This document shows positions 36,405-45,325 of a stretch of 64,000 nt of DNA, piece by piece (positions within the stretch are counted from its first letter, which is position 1; each line of letters starts with the position of its first letter). A model generated the notes under the pieces. The model made no database searches. It was not told the origin of the DNA and saw only the letters and a list, made by a program, of their open reading frames with translations. The translations under genes were made by a program, and so were the position numbers. This stretch comes from Pseudomonadota bacterium (lineage in GTDB: Bacteria > Pseudomonadota > Alphaproteobacteria > Rhizobiales > Xanthobacteraceae). Where the stretch lies: NCBI GenBank assembly GCA_023387735.1, contig JAEWHP010000049.1:1-64000 (forward strand), given 5' to 3'.

Positions 36405-37718
36405 ATGCGAATCGCGGTGGTCGGGACGGGAATCAGCGGCAATGCCGCGGCCTGGACCTTGTCGAAGCAATATCCGGTCACCGTCTACGATCGCGAACTC
36501 AGGCCCGGCGGACACAGCCATACCGTCACCGTCGACTATGACGGCAAGCCGCTCCCGGTCGACATCGGCTTCATCGTCTACAACGAACTGAACTACCCCG
36601 ACCTGACGGCGATGTTCGCCCATCTCGGGGTCGAGACCGTCGAAAGCTGCATGAGCTTTGCGGTGACGGCCGATACGGGCCGCTTCGAGTGGAGGGGCGG
36701 CGGCAACAACTGGTTCGAGACCGCGCGCGGCCTGTTCGCCCAGCCCGGCAATCTGCTGTCGCCCTCCTATCTCTGGATGCTCCGCGACATCCTCACGTTC
36801 AACCAGCAGAGCGTCGAGGATTATGCGGCAGGCAGGCTCGCACGCCTGACGCTCGGCGAATACTTTCGCACCCGTCATTTCTCGCCACGGCTGTTGACTG
36901 ATTATCTGGCCCCGATGGGCGCCGCTATCTGGTCGGCGCCGTCGAGCGAGATGCTGGACTTCCCGGCCGAGAACTTCGTCGCCTTCTTCGCCAACCATCG
37001 CCTGCTGCAATATGACCGCCCGGTCTGGCGCACGGTGAAGGGCGGCAGCCAGCGCTACGTCGAAAAGCTGACCGCTGCCTACCGCGACAAGATCAAGCTC
37101 GGCTGCGCCGTCACCTCGATCGAGCGCACGCCCCATGGCGTCATCGTCCATGACAGTCACGGCAAGACCGCGAGCTACGATCACGTCGTGATCGCCTCGC
37201 ACAGCGACCAGGCGCTGGCAATGCTGGCCGATGCCGATAACCGCGAGCGCTCCATTCTCGGCGCGATCGGCTATTCCCCGAACACCGTCTACCTGCATCG
37301 CGATCCCCGGCTGATGCCGAAGCGGCGCCGAGCCTGGGCCTCGTGGAACTTCTTGCGCTGGCCGCGCGAAGGCAGCGTCGCCAACGACGTCTCCGTGACC
37401 TACTGGATGAACCCGCTGCAAGGGATCGACGACGACAAGCCCCTGTTCGTCAGCCTCAATCCTCCGCTCGAGCCCGATCCTGCGCTGACATTCGGAAAGT
37501 ATCTGTGCGAACATCCGCAATATAACGCCGCCGCCTTTGCAGCGCAGAAGCGCCTGCCTGAGATCCAGGGCAAGCGGCATACATGGTTCTGCGGCGCATG
37601 GACCGGGTATGGCTTTCACGAGGACGGCTTGCGATCCGGGCTGGCGGTCGCCGAAGCTCTGGGCGCGGTTGCACCGTGGCGCGAAGCATCGCCCGGACTT
37701 GCGCAAGCGGCGGAGTAG
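36405..37718 (+). CDS. FAD-dependent amine-oxidase-like protein
   Basis: A 437-residue flavoprotein. It has an N-terminal dinucleotide fold VVGTGISGNAAAW, then RPGGHSHTVTVDYDGKPLPV (the conserved GGH of this family), VDIGFIVYNELNYP, and a C-terminal GYGFHEDGLRSGL that closes the FAD site. Proteins of this type lie next to DUF1365 and cyclopropane-synthase genes in many proteobacteria, and in Rhodobacter such genes take part in making methylated/furan fatty acids (recollection). A fatty-acyl oxidation role is therefore inferred. GGAGGGG precedes the ATG. The next gene starts 2 bases after its stop. Confidence 0.85.
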   Translation: MRIAVVGTGISGNAAAWTLSKQYPVTVYDRELRPGGHSHTVTVDYDGKPLPVDIGFIVYNELNYPDLTAMFAHLGVETVESCMSFAVTADTGRFEWRGGGNNWFETARGLFAQPGNLLSPSYLWMLRDILTFNQQSVEDYAAGRLARLTLGEYFRTRHFSPRLLTDYLAPMGAAIWSAPSSEMLDFPAENFVAFFANHRLLQYDRPVWRTVKGGSQRYVEKLTAAYRDKIKLGCAVTSIERTPHGVIVHDSHGKTASYDHVVIASHSDQALAMLADADNRERSILGAIGYSPNTVYLHRDPRLMPKRRRAWASWNFLRWPREGSVANDVSVTYWMNPLQGIDDDKPLFVSLNPPLEPDPALTFGKYLCEHPQYNAAAFAAQKRLPEIQGKRHTWFCGAWTGYGFHEDGLRSGLAVAEALGAVAPWREASPGLAQAAE

Positions 37719-37720
37719 TC

Positions 37721-38587
37721 ATGCGCGTACGTTTCGCCAAGCCGAGGCCTCCTGAGGCCCCCGCCGATGCACCGGCGGCGCTGTACGTCGGCGAGGTCAT
37801 GCATGCCCGGCTGAAACCGATGGGCCATCGCTTCAGCTATCGCGTGATGAGCCTCCTGATCGATCTCGATCGCCTGACGGAGGCGGACCGGCAATCGCGG
37901 CTATTCGGCGTCAACCGCGCGGCGCTCTACAGCTTCCACGAGGCCGACCATGGCGCGCGCGACGGCGCGCCGCTGCGCGACTATGCGCAGCGCTGCGCGG
38001 CCGGGCACGGCATCGATCTGGCCGGCGGACGGGTGCTGCTGCTCTGCTATCCCCGCCTGCTCGGCTACACATTCAATCCGCTGTCGGTCTATTTCTGCTT
38101 TCGGGCCAGCGGTGAACTGGCGCTGCTGATCTACGAAGTGCGCAACACCTTCGGCGAGATCCACCCCTACATCCTCCCGGTGAAGCCGGGCGAGATCAGC
38201 CGCGCCGGCGTGCGGCAGCAGCAGGACAAGCTGTTCTACGTCTCGCCCTTCATCGAGATGGCGATGCGCTACCATTTCCGCGTGCTGCCGCCGGGGGAGC
38301 GGGTGCAATTACGGATCCTGGAGACCGACCGCGACGGCCCCCTGCTCGCCGCAACCTTCACTGGACGCCGGCAAGCGCTTCGCACCGCGCAGTTGTGGCG
38401 TGCGTTCTTCGCCTTGCCGCTGGTCACCCTGAAGATCATGGCGGCGATCCATTGGGAGGCCCTGCGGCTCTGGCTGAAGGGGGCGCGCCTGGTGCCGCGG
38501 ACGAACGCGGACCGCAATACCGGCTTGGCGAGTGGGAACAGCAGCGATTATACTTCGCCGGTGTTGTCCACCCGTGCCCACGACTGA
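37721..38587 (+). CDS. DUF1365 family protein
   Basis: A 288-residue protein matching DUF1365: ALYVGEVMHARLKPMGHRFS (opening motif), LLCYPRLLGYTFNPLSVYFCF (the strongest family signature), YEVRNTFGEIHPYIL and KLFYVSPFIEMAMRYHF. Its biochemical role is not established, but it is almost always between an FAD oxidoreductase and a cyclopropane-fatty-acid synthase, as here. GGAG lies before the ATG. The C-terminal 25 residues are low complexity. Confidence 0.9.
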   Translation: MRVRFAKPRPPEAPADAPAALYVGEVMHARLKPMGHRFSYRVMSLLIDLDRLTEADRQSRLFGVNRAALYSFHEADHGARDGAPLRDYAQRCAAGHGIDLAGGRVLLLCYPRLLGYTFNPLSVYFCFRASGELALLIYEVRNTFGEIHPYILPVKPGEISRAGVRQQQDKLFYVSPFIEMAMRYHFRVLPPGERVQLRILETDRDGPLLAATFTGRRQALRTAQLWRAFFALPLVTLKIMAAIHWEALRLWLKGARLVPRTNADRNTGLASGNSSDYTSPVLSTRAHD

Positions 38588-38604
38588 AGCAGGGTCGATC
38601 AGCC

Positions 38605-39873
38605 ATGCCAGGTCCGGGCAGACCGCCGTTCGATGGATCGCCCATGTCCGAGTTGATTTCGGTCACATCGGAAACCGTAGACGCGACGTTTCCGGAATTG
38701 CCCCGCCTGGTCCGGCTGGCGCTGGGCTTCGGTTCAAAATTGCAGCACGGCACCCTCGACGTGACGCTGGCTGACGGCCGCATTGTCCGGCTTGGCGGCA
38801 ACGGGCCGGGCCCGGCCGCCGCCATGACGATCTACGATTACGGCTTCGCCTCCCGCCTGCTCCGCGGCGGCGACATCGGAATTGCCGAGGCCTATCTGCG
38901 CGGCGAATGGGACACGCCCGACCTCACGCAGTTCCTCTATCTGTTTTGCGTCAACCAGGACTGGATGCAGCGGATGCTGATCGGCACGCCGCTGACCCGC
39001 ACGTTCCAGATTTTCCGGCATTGGCTCAACCGCAACACCAGGCGCCGCGCGCGCCGCAACATCTATGCGCATTACGATATCGGCAACGCGTTTTATTCGG
39101 CATGGCTCGATCCCAGCATGACCTATTCCTCCGCCCTGTTCGAGGACGGCACGTCGGACCTGACCGCCGCGCAACACAACAAGTACCGACGACTTGCCGA
39201 GGCCATCGATCTGCGGCCGGGCCAGAAGCTATTGGAGATCGGCTGCGGCTGGGGCGGCTTTGCCGAATATGCCGCCAAGACATTCGGCATCAAGGTCGTC
39301 GGGCTCACCATCAGCAAGGAGCAGCGCGATTTCGCGCAGGCCCGCATTCACAACGCCGGTCTCAGCGACAGCGTCGAAATCAGGCTGCAAGACTACCGCG
39401 ACGAGCGCGACCGCTATGACCGGATCGCCTCGATCGAAATGATCGAGGCCGTCGGCGAGGAGTTCTGGCCGAAGTATTTTTCACAACTGCGCGACCGCCT
39501 GCTGCCCGGCGGGCTCGCCGGAATCCAGGCCATCACCATCCAGGACAGCCTGTTCCAGGCCTATCGCCGCGAGGTCGACTTCATCCAGCGCTACGTTTTC
39601 CCGGGCGGCATGCTGCCCTCGCCGCAGATCCTCAAAACGCTGGGCGAGCGCTTCGGCGTCCCCGTTATCCGCGAACGCATTTTCGGGCAAGATTATGCCA
39701 GGACGCTTGCGATCTGGCGAAGCAATTTCCGCGCGGCCTGGCCGAACCTGAGCCCGTCGGGTTTCGACGATCGCTTCCGGCGGCTCTGGGAATACTACCT
39801 CGCCTATTGCGAGGCTGGATTCCTGTCGGGAAATATCGACGTGCGGCAGGTGGTGTTTGCAAAATCGGGCTGA
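38605..39873 (+). CDS. cfa: Cyclopropane-fatty-acyl-phospholipid synthase
   Basis: A 422-residue SAM-dependent synthase adding a methylene (or methyl) group to unsaturated acyl chains of membrane phospholipids. Marks are NIYAHYDIGNAFYSAWLDPS (bicarbonate and lipid site of CFA synthases), the SAM motif LLEIGCGWGGFAEYAA, IEMIEAVGEEFW and FIQRYVFPGGMLPSP. The ATG at 38605 has AGGG about 9 bases upstream; an ATG at 38644 is an alternative start. It is third in the operon with the FAD protein and DUF1365, suggesting the product is modified further. Confidence 0.92.
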   Translation: MPGPGRPPFDGSPMSELISVTSETVDATFPELPRLVRLALGFGSKLQHGTLDVTLADGRIVRLGGNGPGPAAAMTIYDYGFASRLLRGGDIGIAEAYLRGEWDTPDLTQFLYLFCVNQDWMQRMLIGTPLTRTFQIFRHWLNRNTRRRARRNIYAHYDIGNAFYSAWLDPSMTYSSALFEDGTSDLTAAQHNKYRRLAEAIDLRPGQKLLEIGCGWGGFAEYAAKTFGIKVVGLTISKEQRDFAQARIHNAGLSDSVEIRLQDYRDERDRYDRIASIEMIEAVGEEFWPKYFSQLRDRLLPGGLAGIQAITIQDSLFQAYRREVDFIQRYVFPGGMLPSPQILKTLGERFGVPVIRERIFGQDYARTLAIWRSNFRAAWPNLSPSGFDDRFRRLWEYYLAYCEAGFLSGNIDVRQVVFAKSG

Positions 39874-39962
39874 CGGGCCTGTTTGAGCGCTGGCTTGTAT
39901 GCCCTGCGGCGGTCCTTTAGGGTCGCCCAACGATTAGGCAAACAAACCGGCAATTTCAGAAC

Positions 39963-41003
39963 ATGGCATTCAACAAAGACGTCATCGAAGCGATCGGCAA
40001 CACGCCCCTCATCAAGCTGCGACGCGCCTCCGAACTCACCGGCTGCACCATTCTCGGCAAGGCCGAATTCATGAATCCGGGTCAGTCGGTCAAGGATCGC
40101 GCCGGCAAGTGGATGATCCTCGAGGCCGAGAAGCGCGGCGATCTCAAGCCCGGCGGGCTCGTGGTGGAATCGACCGCGGGCAATACCGGGATCGGGCTTG
40201 CGGTGGTCGCCAGTGCGCGCGGTTACCGCACGCTGATCCTGATCCCGGTAACGCAGAGCCAGGAAAAGAAGGACATGCTTCGGCTGTGCGGCGCCGAGCT
40301 CGTGGAAGTGCCGGCGCTGCCGTTTTCCAATCCGAACAACTACCAGCATGTCGGGCGGCGACTGGCCGAGCAGCTTCGCAAGAAGGAGCCGAACGGCGTC
40401 CTGTTCGCCGACCAGTGGAACAACCTCGACAATGCCAAGGCGCATTACGAATCCACCGGACCGGAAATCTGGGAGCAGACCGGTGGCAAGATCGACGGCT
40501 TCATCTGCTCGGTCGGGACCGGCGGTACGCTGGCCGGCACCAGCCGCTATCTGAAGGAGAAGCACCCGGGCATCGTCAACGCCTGCGCCGATCCGCATGG
40601 CTTTGCGATGTACGAACTGTTCAAGAACGGCAAGGCCAAATCGACGCCGGGCGATTCAATCACCGAAGGTATCGGGCTCGGCCGGGTCACGCCGGTGGTC
40701 GAGACCGCCAAGGTCGATGACGCATTTCTCGTTTCCGACGAGGAAGCCGTCAACGTGATCTACGAACTGGTCGAGCATGAAGGCCTGTGCCTCGGCGGCT
40801 CGTCTGGCGTCAATATCGCCGGCGCGATCCGGCTCGCGAAACAACTCGGTCCCGGCAAGACCATCGTTACCATCCTTTGCGACTCCGGTGGCCGCTATCA
40901 GTCGAAGCTGTTCAATCCGGAATTCATGCGCTCGAAGAATCTGCCGGTACCGACCTGGCTGGAGAAGCGCAGCAAGATCGAGGTGCCGTTCGAGAAGGTG
41001 TGA
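39963..41003 (+). CDS. cysK: Cysteine synthase A family enzyme
   Basis: A 346-residue PLP enzyme making cysteine from O-acetylserine and sulfide. It has IGNTPLIKL, PLP lysine K44 in GQSVKDRAG, the phosphate-binding ESTAGNTG and CSVGTGGTLAGTSR, and GGSSGVNIAGA near the end. It is somewhat longer than E. coli CysK (about 323) owing to the internal segment NPNNYQHVGRRLAEQLRKKE and a longer C-terminus, a pattern seen in a rhizobial subgroup. It stands alone. Sulfur assimilation links it loosely to the sulfatases at 0-4.5 kb. Confidence 0.92.
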   Translation: MAFNKDVIEAIGNTPLIKLRRASELTGCTILGKAEFMNPGQSVKDRAGKWMILEAEKRGDLKPGGLVVESTAGNTGIGLAVVASARGYRTLILIPVTQSQEKKDMLRLCGAELVEVPALPFSNPNNYQHVGRRLAEQLRKKEPNGVLFADQWNNLDNAKAHYESTGPEIWEQTGGKIDGFICSVGTGGTLAGTSRYLKEKHPGIVNACADPHGFAMYELFKNGKAKSTPGDSITEGIGLGRVTPVVETAKVDDAFLVSDEEAVNVIYELVEHEGLCLGGSSGVNIAGAIRLAKQLGPGKTIVTILCDSGGRYQSKLFNPEFMRSKNLPVPTWLEKRSKIEVPFEKV

Positions 41004-41041
41004 GGCTGCTGCAGGTTGAACTGTAGCACTTTGAACTTGTG

Positions 41042-41111
41042 GCCCGGATGAGCGCAGCGACATCCGGGACCGCTCTCACACCATCCCGGATATCGCTGCG
41101 CTCATCCGGGC
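41042..41111. repeat. REP-type palindromic repeat
   Basis: Two 27-base arms (41042-41068 and 41085-41111), GCCCGGATGAGCGCAGCGA and its complement, differ at one position and are separated by 16 bases. This GCCCGGATGAGCG...CTCATCCGGGC form is a common bradyrhizobial intergenic repeat. Confidence 0.8.
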
Positions 41112-41134
41112 TACAATCCCGCACTCAAACGAAA

Positions 41135-41158
41135 AAGGCCCCACCGAAATGGGGCCTT
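41135..41158 (-). terminator. Intrinsic terminator of PRC-barrel gene
   Basis: AAGGCCCC and GGGGCCTT form an 8-base stem around an 8-base loop. On the minus strand TTTTTCG follows. It lies 24 bases past the stop of the leftward PRC-barrel gene; cysK ends on the other side of the REP element. Confidence 0.8.
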
Positions 41159-41181
41159 CTACGTACTGCTATGCAGTGACC

Positions 41182-41721
41182 TTAGTTGTAGTCCGAGTAC
41201 TTGAACTGCGGCAACGCCTTGAGCTGCTCCTTGGTGCCGCTCATCACGGCGTGGTCGGGGGTCCAGTCATTGGCGGTGGCAGTGCGCGCGGTCGTTGTCG
41301 TCGTGGTGGTGGTCGCCGGCGCAGTGGCGGTCCCGGTCGTCGTTTCACGCGTCGTGGTCGCGGGCGCGGTGCTGGTGCGCACCGGTTCCTCGATGAACTT
41401 CAGCTTGTCCATCGTCACGGCGATGTCGTGCTCACCCATGCCCAGGAATCCGCCGACACCGATCACCACGGCGGCAACCTTGCCGTCCTTGTCCACGATC
41501 AGTTCGTTGACATCGCCGAGCTTCTCATTGGCTTCGTTGTACACGTCGAGGCCCATGAGCTTGGATGCACGCCATTTGCTCTTCAGCATCATCTTGTCGG
41601 AACTTGCTGCAGCCGTCGTCGCGGCCGGTGCAGCGCGCTCGGCAGGCGTAGCCTGCTGAGCATAGGCTGCGCCACTGACGAGCGCAATGCCCAGAAGCGC
41701 GGTAGCAATCAGACTCTTCAT
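41182..41721 (-). CDS. Exported PRC-barrel domain protein
   Basis: A 179-residue protein. A signal peptide (MKSLIATALLGIALV, cleavage near AYA before QQ) precedes the PRC-barrel (WRASKLMGLDVYNEANEKLG, VNELIVDKDGKVAAVVIGVG). A linker of almost pure Thr/Ala (with a run of eight threonines) and a C-terminal segment DWTPDHAVMSGTKEQLKALP follow. PRC-barrel proteins with this layout are stress-induced periplasmic proteins of unknown partner. GGAGG lies 6 bases before the ATG. An EcfG-like promoter lies upstream at 41758-41782. Confidence 0.85.
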   Translation of the reverse strand: MKSLIATALLGIALVSGAAYAQQATPAERAAPAATTAAASSDKMMLKSKWRASKLMGLDVYNEANEKLGDVNELIVDKDGKVAAVVIGVGGFLGMGEHDIAVTMDKLKFIEEPVRTSTAPATTTRETTTGTATAPATTTTTTTTARTATANDWTPDHAVMSGTKEQLKALPQFKYSDYN

Positions 41722-41757
41722 CGTAATCCTCCAGAAACAGTGAATTAGTTGTTCGAG

Positions 41758-41782
41758 AACCAACCAGCCGGAGGAATGTTCC
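41758..41782 (-). promoter_or_regulatory. EcfG-type stress promoter
   Basis: On the minus strand GGAAC-N17-GTT (GGTT with N16), matching the general-stress ECF sigma consensus of alphaproteobacteria. It sits 37 bases upstream of the PRC-barrel start. Confidence 0.6.
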
Positions 41783-42030
41783 ACGGAACAGGCTTCTTTC
41801 GTATTTCCGCGCTTGCAACACTTTCACCGGAGATTAGGAACCAATCGAGATGTGCGCGTTGACTCCTCAGTTCGCGCCGGCTTGCCAACCGGACATAACG
41901 GAGACTGATGGACGCAGCAATTTTTCCGGTTTCTTGCTGCGACACCAACGCATCGGTACGCGCTGACATCTAACCCGTTTCCGGCGCGAACGCCCCAACG
42001 CGCGTTTCCGTCTGTCGCTTCGTCCGCACA

Positions 42031-42054
42031 GGAACGACCACTCGGCAGGCTGTT
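42031..42054 (+). promoter_or_regulatory. EcfG-type stress promoter
   Basis: GGAAC-N16-GTT, 38 bases upstream of the SDR start at 42092. It matches the alphaproteobacterial general-stress consensus. Confidence 0.6.
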
Positions 42055-42091
42055 GTTCCAACCTCAAGCGCCATCACTCGCAGGCCGTACC

Positions 42092-42949
42092 ATGCTCCAT
42101 TATCCCCGCCCGCCGTTTCCAGATCAGCAACAGTCGATGCCAGGCAAGACGGCCGCGATGAACCCGACGCCCGATCATGGCGAGACTTCCTACAAGGGCA
42201 GCGGTCGCCTCAACGGCAAGAAAGCCGTCATCACCGGCGGTGACAGCGGGATCGGGCGTGCGATTGCCATCGCCTACGCCAGGGAAGGCGCCGACCTGCT
42301 GATCTCCTATCTCGACGAGCACGACGATGCCCGCGAGACCGAGCGGCTGGTAACGGAAGCCGGCAGGAAAGCCGTTTTGGTTCCCGGCGACATTCAGGAC
42401 CCTGCGCAATGCCGCGCGATCATCGCAAGAGCCGTCGCGGAGCTGGGCGGGATCGACATTCTCGTCAATAACGCCGCGCACCAGGCAAGCTTCAAATCGA
42501 TCGACGAGATCAGTGACGAGGAATGGGAACTGACTTTCAAGGTAAACATCCACGCGATGTTTTATCTTTCCAAGGCGGCGATACCGCACATGAAGCCGGG
42601 TAGCTGCATCATCAACACGGCGTCGATCAATTCGGATGCACCGAACCCGACCTTGCTGGCCTACGCGACGACCAAGGGGGCCATCCATAATTTCACGGCG
42701 GGGCTCGCACAGATGCTCGCTGAGAAGGGCATTCGCGCAAACGCGGTCGCCCCGGGTCCGATCTGGACGCCGCTGATTCCGTCCACCCTGCCGGAGGACT
42801 CGGTGAAGAACTTCGGCAAACAGGTCCCGATGAAGCGTCCGGGTCAGCCCGTGGAATTGGCCACCGCCTATGTGATGCTGGCTGATCCACTGTCGAGCTA
42901 CGTGTCCGGCGCGACGATTGCCGTCACCGGCGGCAGGCCCTTCCTGTAG
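42092..42949 (+). CDS. SDR family oxidoreductase, stress type
   Basis: A 285-residue short-chain dehydrogenase with a 45-residue N-terminal extension (PPFPDQQQSMPG then KGSGRLNGKKAVITGGDSGI), as in the YhdF/YghA-like group. It has the cofactor motif TGGDSGIGRA, NNAAH, catalytic Ser in INTASINSDA and the Y-x-x-x-K (YATTK). That group includes general-stress-induced aldehyde reductases, consistent with the EcfG-type promoter upstream. The true substrate is unknown. Confidence 0.9.
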   Translation: MLHYPRPPFPDQQQSMPGKTAAMNPTPDHGETSYKGSGRLNGKKAVITGGDSGIGRAIAIAYAREGADLLISYLDEHDDARETERLVTEAGRKAVLVPGDIQDPAQCRAIIARAVAELGGIDILVNNAAHQASFKSIDEISDEEWELTFKVNIHAMFYLSKAAIPHMKPGSCIINTASINSDAPNPTLLAYATTKGAIHNFTAGLAQMLAEKGIRANAVAPGPIWTPLIPSTLPEDSVKNFGKQVPMKRPGQPVELATAYVMLADPLSSYVSGATIAVTGGRPFL

Positions 42950-43008
42950 AAGAGCCCTTTCCGTCATCGCACTGGAGTATCCGGACGATCAACTCCTGGG
43001 TCGACATC

Positions 43009-43257
43009 CTAACGCCGTCGTGCGACGGCGACACCGAGCAAGAAGGCGATCAGAAGCGATCCCAATGGCGCTTCGCGCGCGACGTTGCTGAGGATGCTAA
43101 GCGGCATACCCGGCTTGCGGCCCTTCTCGATCACGCCGCCAATCCGATTGGCAGCACCTTTGACGGCATCCGACATCTCGTCGATTGCCGATTTGGGTTC
43201 CGGTGTTGGATCAAGGCCCTCGTAGACGTAGGGCTGTGTCGGAAATTCGTTGGTCAT
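43009..43257 (-). CDS. Small tail-anchored membrane protein
   Basis: An 82-residue protein. A polar N-terminal half (EFPTQPYVYEGLDPTPEPKS) precedes an amphipathic helix (AIDEMSDAVKGAANRIGG) and a single C-terminal transmembrane helix (APLGSLLIAFLLGVAVARRR) ending in arginines. The layout resembles ElaB/YqjD-type ribosome-associated stress proteins, whose usual partner is a two-helix YqjE-type protein like the next gene. Homology is not certain. A degenerate GGAAC-N16-GATT lies upstream at about 43284-43308 on the minus strand. Confidence 0.65.
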   Translation of the reverse strand: MTNEFPTQPYVYEGLDPTPEPKSAIDEMSDAVKGAANRIGGVIEKGRKPGMPLSILSNVAREAPLGSLLIAFLLGVAVARRR

Positions 43258-43397
43258 GGCTACTCACCCGCTGTTTCGGCGCTAATCATTCAAGCCGGCA
43301 ATTGTTCCATCCAGGCTAATATCTCGATAGCCGCGGCCAGTCGCCGGCATCAGCCAATGCACGGCCAGGCAAGAACCCGGATGTTCCGTGCGTGGTA

Positions 43398-43422
43398 GGA
43401 ACTACCGCTGTCGTGAAAGGTT
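43398..43422 (+). promoter_or_regulatory. EcfG-type stress promoter
   Basis: GGAAC-N17-GTT, ending 30 bases before the ATG at 43453. It should drive the small membrane protein and the coupled YihY gene. Confidence 0.6.
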
Positions 43423-43452
43423 GTTGCGCCGTTCTACGAAAACGGTCCTGCC

Positions 43453-43956
43453 ATGAGCCACCCTGGCCAAAGATCTTCAAATCTACTTGTCGCCTTGGCC
43501 AAATCATACGGCCGTGACCTGAAGCACTGGCTTGGCGGCCTTACCACGCGCTACGCCGCGGGTGCCGGATTGCTCGCCGCCGGCGTCGTGCTTCTTCTTG
43601 TGGCGGTTGGGGTCGCAATCTCTGCGGGCTTCCATGCCCTGGAAACTCACTATGGCATCTACGTCGCTTATGGCGTCGTGGGCGGCGTCTTCCTGCTTCT
43701 GGGAATTGCCGGACTGGTCGCTGGACGGACGATGCTTTCTCGCCCGGCCGCTCCCTTGCCTGCGCCGGGACGACAGTTTCAAGTGCTCAAACGGGCGGTG
43801 ACAGCTCCCGCCATTGCCACCCTGGTTACACAGGGTGGACGTCGAGCCGGTCGAATGGATCCTGTATCGCGAGGGCTCGCAGTCGGAGCTGCGGCGATCC
43901 TGGTAGCCTGGGTTGCTGCCAATCAGGCGCGGCGTATCAGGCGGAAGCGACTCTGA
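43453..43956 (+). CDS. Membrane protein, YqjE/holin-like
   Basis: A 167-residue protein. There are two central transmembrane helices (AAGAGLLAAGVVLLLVAVGV and YVAYGVVGGVFLLLGIAGLV), a possible third near the C-terminus (LAVGAAAILVAWVAANQARR) and a basic end. It resembles the phage-holin-like/YqjE group of stress-induced membrane proteins. It is followed 1 base later by the YihY gene. Function unknown. Confidence 0.65.
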   Translation: MSHPGQRSSNLLVALAKSYGRDLKHWLGGLTTRYAAGAGLLAAGVVLLLVAVGVAISAGFHALETHYGIYVAYGVVGGVFLLLGIAGLVAGRTMLSRPAAPLPAPGRQFQVLKRAVTAPAIATLVTQGGRRAGRMDPVSRGLAVGAAAILVAWVAANQARRIRRKRL

Positions 43957-43957
43957 C

Positions 43958-45058
43958 ATGCGTGGTTCCCGCTGGCCGAACGATCTTGCACTCGTTGCAG
44001 CGACGGCGATGGCAACAGTCGCGATTTACCGCCAGTTGACCGTCGCAGAACGCGGGGAAGCCAATACACGAACTGCGCCCGCAAGCGCCGCGGCCCTCAT
44101 GACAGACGCCGGGCGCGGCCGGCTGGCCCGCGCGCCGTGGCAGATCCCCCTGGCAGGATGGAAGGACATCCTCTATCGCACCTATCAGCAAATCGGCGAA
44201 GATCGCCTTATGGCAACAGCCGCCGGCGTCGTATTCTACGGCCTGCTGGCAATCTTTCCCGCCATTACGGCGCTTGTGTCGAGCTACGCGCTGTTTGCAG
44301 ATCCCTCCACCATTGCGGACAATCTGCAAAGCCTGGCGCTGATGTTGCCAGACGGCTCCTTCAGCATTGTCCAGGACCAGGTCGCTCGCGTGCTGGCGAA
44401 AGGTAACGTCACCCTGGGGTGGGCGTTCGTCATCGGGCTGGCGATGGCAATCTGGAGCGCCAATGCCGGGATGAAGGCGATCATCGATGCACTCAACGTC
44501 GTCTACGAGGAAGACGAGAAGCGCTCCTTCATCAAGCTGAACCTGGTTTCGCTGTCGTTTACCGTTGCCGCGCTGGCCGGAATTCTGATCATGGTGAGCG
44601 CCGTCGTTGCGGTACCTCTGCTGTTGGAAAATCTGGGACTTGGCGAACGCGCGGAACTCATTATTTCAGTTGGAAGGTGGCCGGTCCTCGGGCTCCTTCT
44701 CCTGTTCGCGCTGGCGACCCTTTATCGATACGGCCCCAGCCGGGCCACGCCGCGATGGCAGTGGCTGAGCGTCGGCGCCTTGCTGGCCGGCCTGCTCTGG
44801 TTGACCGGCTCAGCCATCCTGTCCTGGTATCTCGCAAATTTTGAGGATTATAACGCGACCTACGGCTCCCTCGGAGCTGCGATCGGCCTGATGATCTGGA
44901 TGTGGATGTCCGCGATCATCGTGCTTTGCGGCGCTGAGCTCAACTCGGAGATCGAGCATCAGACCGCCATCGACAGCACCGAAGGGACTCCCAAGCCGCT
45001 GGGGACGCGGGGTGCGGCCATGGCCGATAGCGTGGGTGAACGGACGAGTGCCTTGTAG
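43958..45058 (+). CDS. YihY/BrkB family membrane protein
   Basis: A 366-residue inner-membrane protein of the YihY (BrkB) family, with family segments AGVVFYGLLAIFPAITALVS, NAGMKAIIDALNVVYEEDEK, YGPSRATPRWQW and YNATYGSLGAAIGLMIWMWM. Six transmembrane helices are expected. An extra N-terminal hydrophobic stretch (DLALVAATAMATVAIYR) precedes the domain. Once called ribonuclease BN, the family has no established biochemical activity. GGAAG precedes the ATG. Expression with the upstream stress promoter is likely. Confidence 0.88.
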   Translation: MRGSRWPNDLALVAATAMATVAIYRQLTVAERGEANTRTAPASAAALMTDAGRGRLARAPWQIPLAGWKDILYRTYQQIGEDRLMATAAGVVFYGLLAIFPAITALVSSYALFADPSTIADNLQSLALMLPDGSFSIVQDQVARVLAKGNVTLGWAFVIGLAMAIWSANAGMKAIIDALNVVYEEDEKRSFIKLNLVSLSFTVAALAGILIMVSAVVAVPLLLENLGLGERAELIISVGRWPVLGLLLLFALATLYRYGPSRATPRWQWLSVGALLAGLLWLTGSAILSWYLANFEDYNATYGSLGAAIGLMIWMWMSAIIVLCGAELNSEIEHQTAIDSTEGTPKPLGTRGAAMADSVGERTSAL

Positions 45059-45325
45059 CTGATCGCGCAGGACTCTTGCGCGGAACTGGTGCCTGTGTTC
45101 GCTAGGTCACTCGCAACCATAACTTGCAACCCTGTGTGGCCTGAGGCAAGATCAGCGGCATTCGGAAAATAAGACCATTTGGGAAATGTTGCTCTTCAGC
45201 CCAGCACATTTCATTTCGATGCGATTGCTGCCGCTGCATCTCACATTTCCAGACGTCCCTATTGAAATTGATCCTCGGACCGCGCTGATCCGGGAACAAT
45301 TGTCCTCACATTGCGAGGTCGCACC

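Larger units (their letters stand above)
41722..42091. other. Divergent intergenic region with stress promoters
   Basis: About 370 bases between the PRC-barrel gene and the SDR gene. It contains an EcfG-like promoter pointing each way (41758-41782 leftward, 42031-42054 rightward) and no gene. Confidence 0.5.
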
